Assembly (NCBI GenBank): GCA_022749755.1
Contig: CM040441.1
Coordinates: 11,533,475 to 11,597,474, forward strand
Length of the DNA: 64,000 bases
Direction: 5' to 3'
Source of the DNA: Azadirachta indica
Lineage: Eukaryota > Streptophyta > Magnoliopsida > Sapindales > Meliaceae
The notes under the pieces were generated by a model. The model ran no database searches. It was given only the letters and a program-made list of their open reading frames with translations, and was not told where the DNA came from. A program made the position numbers and the translations under genes. This document shows, in pieces, positions 36,340 through 46,525 of this stretch (position 1 is the first letter of the stretch; each line of letters begins with the position of its first letter).

Positions 36340-37880
36340 AGGAAAGCGAATGCTAAATTTTGTGACCACAAATAGAAGTGAATTTGTGGGAGACATGGAT
36401 TTAAACTTACCATTAACTGAAAGGCTAAGCAAAAACCAGTCTGAAATCTCAAATAAAGATGAATCAGAGAAGAAAAAGGCATGCATTTCTTCTTTAGCAA
36501 CATTGGAAGTTGAAGCAATATGGTAGTGACTTCGAGCGTTCGAAAGGGGAAAAAAAAAAACACCGTCCAAGCCAAGCTGTAATACTGTTCGGAGTGAGCT
36601 AGTGGCTCTAGACCATCAACTCAAGATGTCCCGCAGGTAGCAAAAGCAAGTTTTGTCAAAATCTTTTCCTGATTTCTGATACCAATCATCCTAGTAATTA
36701 TGCTCTCTTCTGCCCCTCTTCTGAGCTAGCGAACATGTGGAACTAGCTCAATTTCTTGTAGCTTCTACTGAGAAGGTTAGCAACCAGCAATGCGGTCAAG
36801 CAAGGGAATTACTCAATGCCTGCAATAATTGGTGTTCAATTACAGTAACCCAGTTCTCAGAGCTGTTTATTATTTTGTTGAAGCTCTTCGAGAGAGGATT
36901 GATCAAGAAACAGGAGGGACTGCACCCCGAGGATTGAAAGATGTCGAAAGATATTGTAGAGGAGGCAATAATGAATCCAAATACTACCATGCTTGATTGT
37001 CTCCAATCCTTTCAATCAGCGAACACAGTTCACTGGAATCCAAGCCATCGTGGAAAATGTGGTAGCAGCGAAAATGGTAAACGTAATCGATCTTGAAATC
37101 AGGACGGGAGTGCAATGGACGGTCTTGATGCAAGCTCTCCTGGCTCAATGTGAATCCTCCCTTGAACTTCTTAAGATAACAGCTGTTGGAACATAATTTC
37201 AAAACTGACAGTACAGGAAATTGGCAAGAGGTTAATGGACTTTGCTAAGACCATTAACATGCCCTTATCGTTTAAAGTGGTTATGGTATCAGACTTTTTA
37301 AGGATCTAAGAAAGATGTCTTCGAGTCAGAAGTTGATCGAAGTTCTTGTTGTCTACTTTTGCGTTCTTTCTTAAGACGCTGTTAAGAAAGCCTGAGAAGC
37401 TTGATTATTGGACAGGATTGAAAATCTCCAACCTGTGTAATCGTAGTCATAGGAGTTGAGGCCAACCATAATTAACAAAATTTCATGGATCGCTTCATTT
37501 AAGCACTTTTTCTACAGTGCAATCTTTGATGGCATTCAGGCTTGCATGGACAGGATTAATCCAAAATAGGACGTCTATCGAATCTATATACCTAAATCAC
37601 TTGATACGAAATATTGTTGCAGCTGAGGGCGAAGAGAGGAGAACTCGACATGAGAAGCTTTATTATTGGACAGCTCTTTGTGGTAGATTCGGAATGGTGG
37701 AGACAGAGCTGAGCACATCATCTTTGTATCAAGCAAATCTGGTGGTCACAAAATATCCCTGAGGCTGTGGGAGTTCTTGCACCCTGGCTATGAATGGTAA
37801 ATCTTTAACTACTGGATGGAAGAGAACACCAATTCATTCTGTTTCTGTTTGGAAGTTCCAACAAAGGGAGAGACCAAAGT
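36340..37880 (+). pseudogene. Broken GRAS gene (array member 2)
   Basis: Several frames in succession match GRAS gene 1. At about 36476-36560 a match to the N-terminal region (the Leu-rich stretch before KGERR in gene 1) switches frame. At 36737-36850 VELAQFLVASTEKV matches leucine heptad I and then shifts frame. At 37030-37196 TQFTGIQAIVENV and NVIDLEIRTGVQWTVLMQAL match the VHIID region and end in a stop. At 37600-37760 IRNIVAAEGEERRTRHEKL and SSLYQANLVV match the SAW region and end in a stop, with a WKRTPIHSVSVWKF remnant to about 37860. Multiple frameshifts and stops mean it cannot make a GRAS protein. It retained a match to the long N-terminus, so the duplicated ancestor was the long form. 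Confidence 0.9.
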
Positions 37881-38635
37881 ATTTGAAAAACGAAACAGTA
37901 CTTTTTTTACTCCTGTCATGGCCTATATTTGTTTCACCTGCAACATAAGCTTATATACTCATTTATGATTAGATATTACTTTAGTTGTTTTAACTTTTCT
38001 GAAATACATTGTATTTGTTAATTTTCATGAAATAAATCAACTAAGAGTGGAGTATTATGATGTAAGGTTTTATTTCGCTCGCATAAACGGATAAACTTTA
38101 ATTCCTTTTTGTCATATTTGCAGTGAAAATGTTTTTTCCCTTCTGATAATTTCTTGTCTGTTCTTTGACCTGCTTGCTTACCCTATTCTTGTTTATTATC
38201 CTTTTGACTAGCAGATTGCTGCCGTCCATGTTCTTAGCGGATTCTTTTTATATATTATTCCCCAAATTTTTTCTTAATTCACAACTGTTTCATTTCATGC
38301 CTGCACTTAACTTCTTCTTGGTGTCTTTTCCTCTTTTACTGTCCGATGGCATCTTTTTGGATGGACTTGGGAAAAAAATGGTGGATACAGAGGCAGAGTT
38401 GACACCAGAAACTGTTTTATTTCGCCAGTACTATAGGAAAAACAAAAGAAAGTATACCATGTGAATAGTTAATACTCTTAAGAGAATCTTGCTCCATGAT
38501 GTTGTATAAATACAAATGTACTCGTTAGACTTTTTATTGTCCTTCTGATGAAATATCTCAGCTCTAAAAATTCAGTATAATCATATTCTTGGCATGATTT
38601 GAAAGGTTGCAGCCTCAAAAGACTATACTGAAATC
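37881..38635. other. Spacer between the GRAS pseudogene and GRAS gene 3
   Basis: This contains promoter and leader sequence for the next GRAS gene. A 99-codon open frame at 38165-38464 has no family features and does not continue into the GRAS gene. Confidence 0.4.
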
Positions 38636-39937
38636 ATGGCTAGTGTTCGAAGATTGTCAACTGAAGATGTCATGAGGATAGCGAGAACCAGATTCATCAA
38701 ATTGTCTTCGCAAGGACATGCTGATATTTCCATGTTTAATCATTCCTTTGAAGGAAACCATTTTGGTCTCTCTGTTGAGGATATCAAGGATGTGGAACTT
38801 GCACTTCTTCTTGTAGCTTCTGCGGAAGAGATAAGCAAGGAACAGTATGCTTCTGCCGGAAAGTTCCTTAACCTGTGTAGTTTCTTGTCTTCCAACAGAG
38901 GAAATTCTGTTCAAAGAGTTGCTCATTGTTTTACAAAAGCTCTTCAAGAAAGGATTGATCGAGAAACTGGAAGAGTCGAAACAAAGAGATCCGAGAGAAT
39001 AGAAGGGCAAATACTGCCAGAAGAGAAGATAATGAGTTTGAATCCTGCAGTCATTACTTCTTCCTTACAACTTCCCTTCATTCAAGTTTCTCAGTTAGCC
39101 GGAATCCAAGCAATTATGGAAAACGTGGCCACGGCTAAAAAGATTCATCTTATAGACTTCTCAATTAGAAGTGGCGGGCACTGTACAGCACTGATGCAAG
39201 CGCTTGCAGCGAGAAATGAATGCTCACTTGAGCTTCTGAAAATAACAGCTGTTGGAACATTATCAAAAAAAACAATTGAGGAAGCAGGTGAAAGGTTGGC
39301 TAATTTTGCTGAGGCTTTGGCCATTCCTTTTGCATTCAAGATTGCGGCATTGGCAGATATCAAAGATATCAATGAAGATATCTTTGAGATAAATGAAGAT
39401 GAAGTTGTTGTCGTCTCCTCCAGGCTTATGTTAAGACATTTGATATCCAAACCAGATGGCTTGGAATCTGTACTTAGAGTGGTTAGAAACCTCAATCCAC
39501 GAGTGATGGTAATCATTGAGCTAGAGGCACATCACAATTCACCTACTTTCATAGACCGCTTTTATGAAACATTGTATTTCTATAGTGCCTATTTTGATAG
39601 CCTCGAAGTTTGTTTGCATCGATGTGACACAAATAGGATGACACTAGAAGCATTATACTTGAGTGAGGAAATCCGAAATATTATTGCAACTGAGGGTGAG
39701 GAGAGGATATTCCGGAATATGAAAATCGATGCTTGGAGATATCATTTTAGAAGTTTTGGAATGATAGAAAGAGAGGTGAGTATATCAACTTTTTATCAGG
39801 CAGAGCTTGTGGCTGGAAAGTTTACTCGTGGGATTTCTTGCACACTTGATAAAAATGGGAAATGCCTAACTGTTGGATGGAAAGGAACACCAATTCTCTC
39901 TCTCTCTGCTTGGAAGTTTCGTAAGGCAAAAAACTAG
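38636..39937 (+). CDS. GRAS-domain protein, short form (array member 3)
   Basis: An intronless frame of 433 residues starts at ATG 38636 (MASVRRLSTEDVMRIA), so it begins exactly where the linker before the GRAS domain of gene 1 begins and lacks the roughly 170-residue N-terminal extension. The domain is complete: leucine heptad I VELALLLVASAEE at about 49, the VHIID motif as IHLIDFSIRSGGHCTALMQAL at about 169, ITAVGTLSKKTIEEAG, and the SAW end GWKGTPILSLSAWKF. It is clearly a paralog of gene 1 but diverged, for example FTRGISCTL for FACGSSCTM. A nuclear regulatory role is inferred; loss of the N-terminal region could remove an activation or signalling segment. Confidence 0.92.
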   Translation: MASVRRLSTEDVMRIARTRFIKLSSQGHADISMFNHSFEGNHFGLSVEDIKDVELALLLVASAEEISKEQYASAGKFLNLCSFLSSNRGNSVQRVAHCFTKALQERIDRETGRVETKRSERIEGQILPEEKIMSLNPAVITSSLQLPFIQVSQLAGIQAIMENVATAKKIHLIDFSIRSGGHCTALMQALAARNECSLELLKITAVGTLSKKTIEEAGERLANFAEALAIPFAFKIAALADIKDINEDIFEINEDEVVVVSSRLMLRHLISKPDGLESVLRVVRNLNPRVMVIIELEAHHNSPTFIDRFYETLYFYSAYFDSLEVCLHRCDTNRMTLEALYLSEEIRNIIATEGEERIFRNMKIDAWRYHFRSFGMIEREVSISTFYQAELVAGKFTRGISCTLDKNGKCLTVGWKGTPILSLSAWKFRKAKN

Positions 39938-40508
39938 ACAAGAATTCTCCTGAAAGGGTTACTATAACCTTGAGATGCATGCTTGTATTTCTGTAAAATG
40001 TCTCCCAGGACGTTACAATTGTAACCGATGATTTCAAGCAGTTTTATTAATCCCATACAAATATTTGAACTTTAGTGTTGCCTTGGTCTTCTCATTTTCC
40101 GTCCTCCTGACACGAGAAATTTCCAGTATATGAGCCTATGCAGCTCTTTTTCCCTGTCAACTGCAAAGAAAAACAATGTAAGTTCTTACGAACTATCCTT
40201 CAATTCATTTTTTGTGTCGTAATAATCAATGCAGCTTTAAACTAAAGTTGATAAAATCTAAGATATGCATGTCTTCTTGTGTTGTTTGACTATTTTACAG
40301 AGAGACTCAACATCACTACATCGGATCCCTTACTTATCTTGACGGCAAGCATAAGAAATCTGTCCTATCTATCCCTATGGATCAATTTGCTATGTTTGAG
40401 TCGGTAAATCCAAAGGATATGATTTTGAGTTTCTAGAATGTAAAAGCTTTATGGAGCTGTTATTATTTGCCAAGAGGGTAGGAAGTGGAAGATTTAGCCA
40501 TTTTCACA
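39938..40508. other. Spacer between GRAS genes 3 and 4
   Basis: This holds the 3' UTR of member 3 and the upstream region of member 4. A 44-codon open frame at about 40302-40434 after an acceptor-like TTTTACAG matches no family I recognise. Confidence 0.4.
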
Positions 40509-41813
40509 ATGGCTGGTTTCAGGGCATTATCAACATTAGATGTTATAAGGGTTGCAATAAAAAGCTACCTCCAATCTTCTTCGCAGGACAGTTCTGATCT
40601 CTCCCAGCATGATCACGTCTGTTGGAGTTCCTCTGTGAGTTTCTCTGAAGAGGATATCAAAGATGTGGAACTTGTCCATTTGCTATTAGTTTCTGCTGAG
40701 AAGATTGGCAGCCAACAATATGATCGTGCTAGCAAATTACTAGACACATGTGATCACTTTTCTCCCACAACAGGTAACTCAGTTCAGAGAATGGTTCACC
40801 ATTTCAGCAAAGCTCTTCGAGAGAGGCTTAATCGAGAAACTGGGAGAATAATATCAAAGGAAGTGAAAGGTGAAGAAATAATGAAGCTAATATTAAATCC
40901 TGAAGAGCAAATGGGGAGTTCAAACCATGCTTATATTGCCTGCTACAAACAAGTCCCCTTTTATCAAGCTACTCTCTTTGCAGGAATCCAAGCAATCATA
41001 GAAAATGTGGCCTTAGTGAAAAGAATTCATATCATTGACCTTGCAATCAGAAGTGGAACACACTGTATGGTGTTGATGCAAGCTCTTGCAACTCAACAAG
41101 AATGTCCACTCGAGCTTCTTAAGATGACAATGATTGGTGTCACATCGAATCAGAAACTTGAGGAAACAGGTAAAAGATTGGTCTACTTTGCTGAAACATT
41201 ACATTTACCATTTTCATTCAAAATTGCGATGTTAGCAGACCTTCAAGATCTTAAAGAAGATATATTTGAGATCAACGAGGGTGAAGTCATAGCTGTCTAC
41301 TCACCTGCTCTCCTAAGTTACATGGCAACACAGCATGACCACTTGGAAACTTTAATAACAGTGCTTAGAAACATAAACCCATGTGTGATGGCAGTCATTG
41401 AAGTTGAAGCAAATCATCATTTACAAACTTTTGAAGACAGATTTTTTGAAGCATTGTTTCATTACAGTGCTGCTTTTGATTGCTTGGAAGTCTGTATGCC
41501 TCGATGTGATACAAATCGGATAATATTTGAAGAAATATGCACAGGTCGGCATATCCGAAACATCGTTGCACATGAGGGTGAGGAAAGGGTTATCAGGCAC
41601 ATGAAAATTGATGGTTGGAGGGATTTCTTCAACAGGTTTGGACTGCTAGAAGCTGAGCTCAGCGCATCATCTTTGTTTCCAGCAGAATTGGTAGTCAGGA
41701 ATTTTGCTTGCGGGAGTTCTTGCGCATTTGATAGAAATGGAGAATGCCTGATATTTGGATGGAAGGGAGTACCACATGTTTCCCTTTCTGTTTGGAAATT
41801 TCAGCAAGACTAG
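40509..41813 (+). CDS. GRAS-domain protein, short form (array member 4)
   Basis: An intronless frame of 434 residues. The start is ATG 40509 (MAGFRALSTLDVIRVA), which lines up with the start of member 3; the open frame extends eight codons upstream only through a GTG. The GRAS domain is complete: VELVHLLLVSAEKI at about 58, the VHIID motif as IHIIDLAIRSGTHCMVLMQAL at about 172, the PFYRE region VMAVIEVEANHH, and the SAW end GWKGVPHVSLSVWKF. It also lacks the long N-terminus of member 1. Members 3 and 4 share the short start and the histidine-cysteine after the VHIID motif (GGHC, GTHC), suggesting that they are the most recent pair or share a short-form ancestor. Confidence 0.92.
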   Translation: MAGFRALSTLDVIRVAIKSYLQSSSQDSSDLSQHDHVCWSSSVSFSEEDIKDVELVHLLLVSAEKIGSQQYDRASKLLDTCDHFSPTTGNSVQRMVHHFSKALRERLNRETGRIISKEVKGEEIMKLILNPEEQMGSSNHAYIACYKQVPFYQATLFAGIQAIIENVALVKRIHIIDLAIRSGTHCMVLMQALATQQECPLELLKMTMIGVTSNQKLEETGKRLVYFAETLHLPFSFKIAMLADLQDLKEDIFEINEGEVIAVYSPALLSYMATQHDHLETLITVLRNINPCVMAVIEVEANHHLQTFEDRFFEALFHYSAAFDCLEVCMPRCDTNRIIFEEICTGRHIRNIVAHEGEERVIRHMKIDGWRDFFNRFGLLEAELSASSLFPAELVVRNFACGSSCAFDRNGECLIFGWKGVPHVSLSVWKFQQD

Positions 41814-43047
41814 AGAAGAGACGCAGTTGCGGTACAGATGCCTATGCAATTTGCAGCATGGTTACCATAGCCGATGGAATACACGATGTAGACTTAAATC
41901 CATGTTGAAATTAGCCACTATAAAATGTAAATTGTATCAGCGCCTCGTTCTTCGGAATAAAGTAACCCAAATTTCGGAAAATTTGCTGGTTAATTTGTAC
42001 ATATTTTGTTTTTTGTATTTGAATACCAAACATTAAATTGTGGAACCCAATTCTAAGTTCTAAATCGGCTTCTTAGTCATTCTTATCTTTTTATTGTTGA
42101 TTAGATTATTATTTACATAATCATTAACTAAAATAAAATTAGAAGTCAAATAAGTTTTGATAGGAGCTTCATCATATTTGTATACTTAAAATCCAAAATC
42201 AAATAAAATTAATTTTTAAAATGTAGCAACATATATCGCATTTCTTATCGTTAGTCTATTAGATTTTTTATTAAATTAACTGAAATTTAAATTAAAAAGT
42301 GACAAAATAAACTAAAAATTAAAATCATAATAGTAAGTCCAAAACCTAAAACAAAAAAAAAAATTGAAGAGCACCAGCTCCATTCAATCTTTGTTTCAAA
42401 TTAATTCTTGAAAAAAAAAATCAACTTTTTCAATTTGGTCCACTATTATTAGAATAATAGAAACAAACTAATATTTCGATCACCTCTAAATCCATATATT
42501 TTACTTCCTCTAACGTAAAGTATTGATATAATTGCTTATGTACGGCGGCGGGGCACTCGGAGCCTGCAGTCAAAAAAGGTTTTCAAATTGATGGTTTGTT
42601 TCAGCAAGATTATTTTTGCATTTCTCCTTGCCCTCCCTGTAATGCAAGGTTTCTGTCCTTTAACTTAGCCAAATCTAATTCACTTCCGTTGTCTATAAAT
42701 AAAAGTACATTTATACTGACTCTTCCTTCAATTAGTAACTTTCACAAGTTTAAGCGGACTTCTATCATCTATAAATAGAAACATATTTATACTAACTTTT
42801 TATTCCATTAATAAAATCCCTTCTATCTCTCTACCACACTCCTCAACTCCACTATAATTACTCCTAAACTGACAGTTTTCAAAATTTTTCATTTTAGAAG
42901 AAATATAAAAATTCTTTTTAATTATTTAAAAAAATGCTTGGCCAAAACATAACATAATATCTCTCGGAGAGAAATAGCCGCTAAAATTTCTCCGGTGATT
43001 GGGCCGAATGGAAGCCCAGCGAGGCCCAATATATTTGGACTTTACAC
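41814..43047. other. AT-rich spacer after the GRAS array
   Basis: This is the 3' UTR of member 4 followed by AT-rich spacer. Two imperfect direct copies of about 43 bases (near 42691-42733 and 42769-42812), each starting CTATAAATA, are visible. No gene is supported. Confidence 0.5.
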
Positions 43048-43079
43048 ATGGCATGGCATGGCATGGCATGGCATGGCAT
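43048..43079. repeat. (ATGGC)6 pentanucleotide repeat in the TenA_E promoter
   Basis: Six perfect ATGGC units plus AT are read directly. They lie about 160-190 bases before the chosen ATG of the TenA_E gene and upstream of its TATA box. Confidence 0.97.
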
Positions 43080-43144
43080 TGCATTGGCAGCAACAGATCA
43101 ACACAAACCGACTTACACGGGCGTTCCAATCCGACACGTTTCGC

Positions 43145-43183
43145 CACGTGTTCGCAGCATGGTCCCACTAGTTCCCTATAAAT
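43145..43183 (+). promoter_or_regulatory. G-box and TATA box of the TenA_E gene
   Basis: CACGTG at 43145-43150 is a perfect G-box (ABRE-type ACGTG core) and CTATAAAT at 43176-43183 is a good TATA box. Transcription would start near 43205-43215, leaving a leader of about 25-30 bases before ATG 43237. This argues against translation from the upstream in-frame ATGs in the ATGGC repeat. Confidence 0.65.
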
Positions 43184-43236
43184 CTCCCGGGACCCAGTTG
43201 CCCTTTCGCACCTTCAGTCAGGCCAACGGTGAAAAT

Positions 43237-45292
43237 ATGGAACCGAAAGGAAAGACGAGGGAGGAAGTGGAGAAGCTCACTGTAATCGACACGTGGCTGC
43301 GCAAACACCGTCTGATCTATCTCGGAGCTACCAGACACCCTTTTATAATCAGCATTCGTGATGGTACTGTTGATTTCTCCGGTTTCAAAATATGGCTGGT
43401 TTGTACTTTTTAAGTGTCTGATTCTCTTATCATTGTCGTTGAACCTTTTATTTTTAAAAAAGAAAAACTGCAAATTTTGTGAAACGGGTTGTGAATTTTG
43501 CATGCGCAGGGACAAGATTATAGATTTGTTAGGGCGTTTGTAGCATTTGTAGCGAGTGTACTGATAAAAGCGTGGAAAGAGTCCGATGAAAGTGAAGGCG
43601 ATACAGAAGTTATATTAAGCGGTGTGGCTGCTCTGAATGATGAGATCGCATGGTTCAAGAAAGAAGCTTCCAGATTTGGTGTTCAACTTTCTGATGTTGT
43701 TCCTGAGCAACCTAATGAGGATTACTGCAGGTACCGGGCAAAACCTTATTCAAGTTCTTTATTATTATTGTTGTTGCTATTGTGATTCTATTGAATTATG
43801 GGACCAAAATGCATAGGGTCACTGCCAATCTTAGCTGTATGATTCTTGAATTTTGTTATTCTTGTTTAATTAGTCTGTCAGTTAGCTCTACAAAGGTTGT
43901 ACTTGGTGAATATGGAAAATAAATTGAGGCATTTTTGGTGTATATGCAATTGTACCTCTTTCTAATTTTCCATAAAATTCCCAATTTTTCTCTTGCTGTT
44001 CCAACTTTTTGCTGTAGTTTCTAACTTTATGGTGCATTGTTCAAGTTTTTCCGGTGTAACCTGTAGTTGGGAATTGCCATGGAAGAGTTGGAGATTGCGA
44101 CTGGAAAGTCCGGCAACTATAAGATACAGCTGCATGCACTTTACCCCTAGAATATATATAATCTCAGTGAACATAGAAAGAAAACAGAGGTTATTTTGGG
44201 ATGTGTCTGTATAATCTATCGTTAGACCTATTGTGGGACAAGCCATTTGGTAAATCTTCTTTAAAACAAACTCACATGGACATTGGGTTGTAATCTTTCA
44301 TGCCTGCACTTGGGTGTTTTTTCAAATTAATCTGATATTCATACTTGCATTATTTCATAATAATCCAGTATATTTTCTTCTATATATCGTGTCCCATCTT
44401 TCTAAAGTATGCTTGGAGTCGGAAGTTGTTTCTAAGAGAAGAGGACATTATACTGAGCAATGCATCTTTGTCCATCTTCGGCTAAGTTTTCTTGAGTGAT
44501 GCATTGATACGTTGATATATGTTCCGTTCAAATTTGTTGGCTAGCTGATTGAAACTTGTATTTTGCCGGACTAGACCTTCTAATCAAGCCCTCGGACCAC
44601 ATCTTCAAATAATACATCTAATTGTTTGACCATTCTATCGCTTCTATAACTTTATTGTTCGTGTTGCATTAATTGGTGATTGTCCATTAAAATTTATGGA
44701 GAAAAGATATATTTATTCATCCACTCGGAATCAAGGATGAGGATATGTTGGTTAAAATTTGTAATGTTGGCATATTGTGAAGGTAAAAATGGTGTGCCTG
44801 CCTTCGCTATTCTGATCTTGTATATATATTATTAAGCTTGTGGTTTGCATGCATAGTTCCAAGCTGCTCGTTCTCAATTGTAAATTTGCTCAAGAACTAA
44901 AATCTGCGCATTTCTTTTGATGGAGTAGGACGTCCTTCAACCATTAGACATTCATTCTTTGTTCTGTCTGCAGATTTCTGGAGGGATTAATGAGCCCAGA
45001 AGTTGAATATACAGTGGCCATCACAGCCTATTGGGCCATTGAAGCCGTCTATCAAGACAGCTTTGCACACTGTCTAGAACACGGCTCCCACACTCCATCA
45101 GAACTGCAAGAAGCTTGCCAAAGATGGGGCAATGATGGTTTTGGTCAGTACTGCAATTCTCTCAAAAACATTGCCAATCGCAGACTGGAGAAAGCTTCAG
45201 ACGAGGAACGTAGGAAAGCTGAATTAACGTTACTTAGTGTTTTGGAACATGAAGTTGATTTCTGGAGCATGAGCCATGATGAGAGTGACTAA
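43237..45292 (+). CDS. TENA/THI-4 family protein, TenA_E-type aminopyrimidine aminohydrolase
   Basis: Three exons (43237-43398, 43510-43730, 44974-45292) give 233 residues. The start [15 protein letters not shown] is placed just after a TATA box; the same frame is open for 63 codons further upstream, into the ATGGC repeat. The sequence matches the plant seed-maturation PM36/TenA_E group: [31 protein letters not shown]-type helix near exon 2 ([10 protein letters not shown]), [23 protein letters not shown] and [13 protein letters not shown]. Established work on Arabidopsis At3g16990 shows such proteins salvage thiamin pyrimidine breakdown products without the bacterial active-site cysteine. The fold is all-helical, heme-oxygenase-like, and probably cytosolic. 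The upstream G-box fits abscisic-acid or seed regulation, which is inference. Confidence 0.9.
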
Positions 45293-45652
45293 AGATTTGG
45301 TCCCATACATAAACTTGACATGAAAGAGGGGAGCTTATGCGTGGATTAGAATATAAATATGTTCCTTCTGTAAGATGAGTATTTTGGTCAATAAAATTGC
45401 CTTGGTGTTATATCTTGTGTTGACAATGTCCCCTAATTCAAGGAACGGTTATATATAATTTTTGTATAAATATTATTTGAAGAACTAATCAAAAAGTACC
45501 CTTAATATTCCATATCTACTAACAACACAGTAGGTACACAGAGAACATCAGAACGTACCAAGAAGAAATCCAAATCTAAGACGACACGTATGCCAGTTTG
45601 CTCGAGAAGAAAAGCACGGCACACATGCAAGGAGTTGTCAACACAGTTAAAT
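45293..45652. other. Convergent 3' UTRs of the TenA_E and bZIP genes
   Basis: This short gap separates converging genes. No reading frame of interest is present. Confidence 0.55.
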
Positions 45653-46060
45653 CTAAGACTTCGACATTCCAGTTGTAATAAAAGGCCGCATTTGGTTACG
45701 CACTTCCCATGTCTTCTGCTTCGACAAGCAACCAGTTGTCTGTGACATCTGATGAGTAAATCTTACGTAAACAGAATACAAACTGTTCAAATATTCACCC
45801 AATTTCGCCTTCTCAAGATTCAAACTCTCATTCTCAGACGAGAGATTGTGAGTTCTCTGTGTCATATCATTGTACTGTCTGTTGAATTCCAAGATTTGCT
45901 CCTTCAACGTTTGAATCTCGTTAACCAAATCTTTTACTCGCTGCTCTCTCTTCAAACGGGACCGTTTTGCCGATTCTCTGTTCGACTGCATCCTTTTCCT
46001 CTTCTTCTCGTCCATGATTGCAGCTTCAAGCTCTGAGGTCTTACGCGAACACGAAGACAT
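45653..46060 (-). CDS. Small bZIP transcription factor (group S type)
   Basis: An intronless frame of 135 residues on the minus strand. The basic region is at about residues 17-40 (EKKRKRMQSNRESAKRSRLKREQ, with the invariant N-x7-R as NRESAKRSR), followed by a leucine-type zipper through about residue 95 with hydrophobic heptads (LVNEIQTLKEQI, NLSSENESLNLEKAKL). The lack of introns, small size and short N-terminus are typical of group S bZIPs, which bind ACGT or ACTCAT elements as homo- or heterodimers in energy and stress signalling. The conserved sucrose-control upstream peptide of subgroup S1 was not recognised, so subgroup placement is open. Confidence 0.9.
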   Translation of the reverse strand: MSSCSRKTSELEAAIMDEKKRKRMQSNRESAKRSRLKREQRVKDLVNEIQTLKEQILEFNRQYNDMTQRTHNLSSENESLNLEKAKLGEYLNSLYSVYVRFTHQMSQTTGCLSKQKTWEVRNQMRPFITTGMSKS

Positions 46061-46525
46061 TTCAATCGAAAGTGAAATTTCTATAGCGGAAAAAAAATAG
46101 AACTAATGGGATCTATTATTAGGAATTATGTTGTGGTTGGTTGTTTCTTTGATAAGGATACACTTCTTTGCTTGTTAGACTTGTTATGTTTGCACCAAAA
46201 ATTTCTTACAAAAAGATTTAAAATTTTACCATAAAATTTGAAACGGAAAAGTAGTTTCTGTGATGAAACTGGATTTAAGAAAACACGTAAAACCAGTATA
46301 GAAGTACAACTGAAACTGAATGGCATAAAAGAAACTTCGAAGAGGAAAAAAGATTGCTCATATCATAAACATGATGATAATCGAAACCATGATCTAAGTT
46401 TTATTCTATAAAGCAGAAACAGATTTTAGGAAGCAGGAGCAAGGAAGAAGAGCAAAGAAGGAAAAAAATTAATAGAGAATCAAGAGTAGGGGGGGTGGAA
46501 ATAACGTGGAAATGTGGTATTTATA
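46061..46525 (-). promoter_or_regulatory. Long bZIP leader with upstream ORFs, and TATA box
   Basis: A TATA box (TATAAATACC on the minus strand, 46525-46516) would place transcription start near 46487 and give a leader of about 425 bases. This leader contains at least two upstream ORFs starting with ATG: a 10-codon frame at 46390-46358 and a 66-codon frame at 46326-46126 (MPFSFSCTSILVLRVF). The larger one does not match the known sucrose-responsive peptide. Control by these uORFs is inferred. Confidence 0.45.

Noticed and set aside
38165..38464. 99-codon open frame upstream of GRAS member 3
   Set aside because: It is hydrophobic low-complexity sequence without a match to the N-terminus of member 1, and it stops before the GRAS start.
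40302..40434. Possible 44-codon exon after an acceptor-like site, before GRAS member 4
   Set aside because: It resembles no part of the GRAS genes or any family I know; the length is compatible with chance.
43048..43236. Use of the repeat ATG as the TenA_E start
   Set aside because: A TATA box and G-box lie between it and the family start at 43237; it is kept as a finding but not as the annotation.
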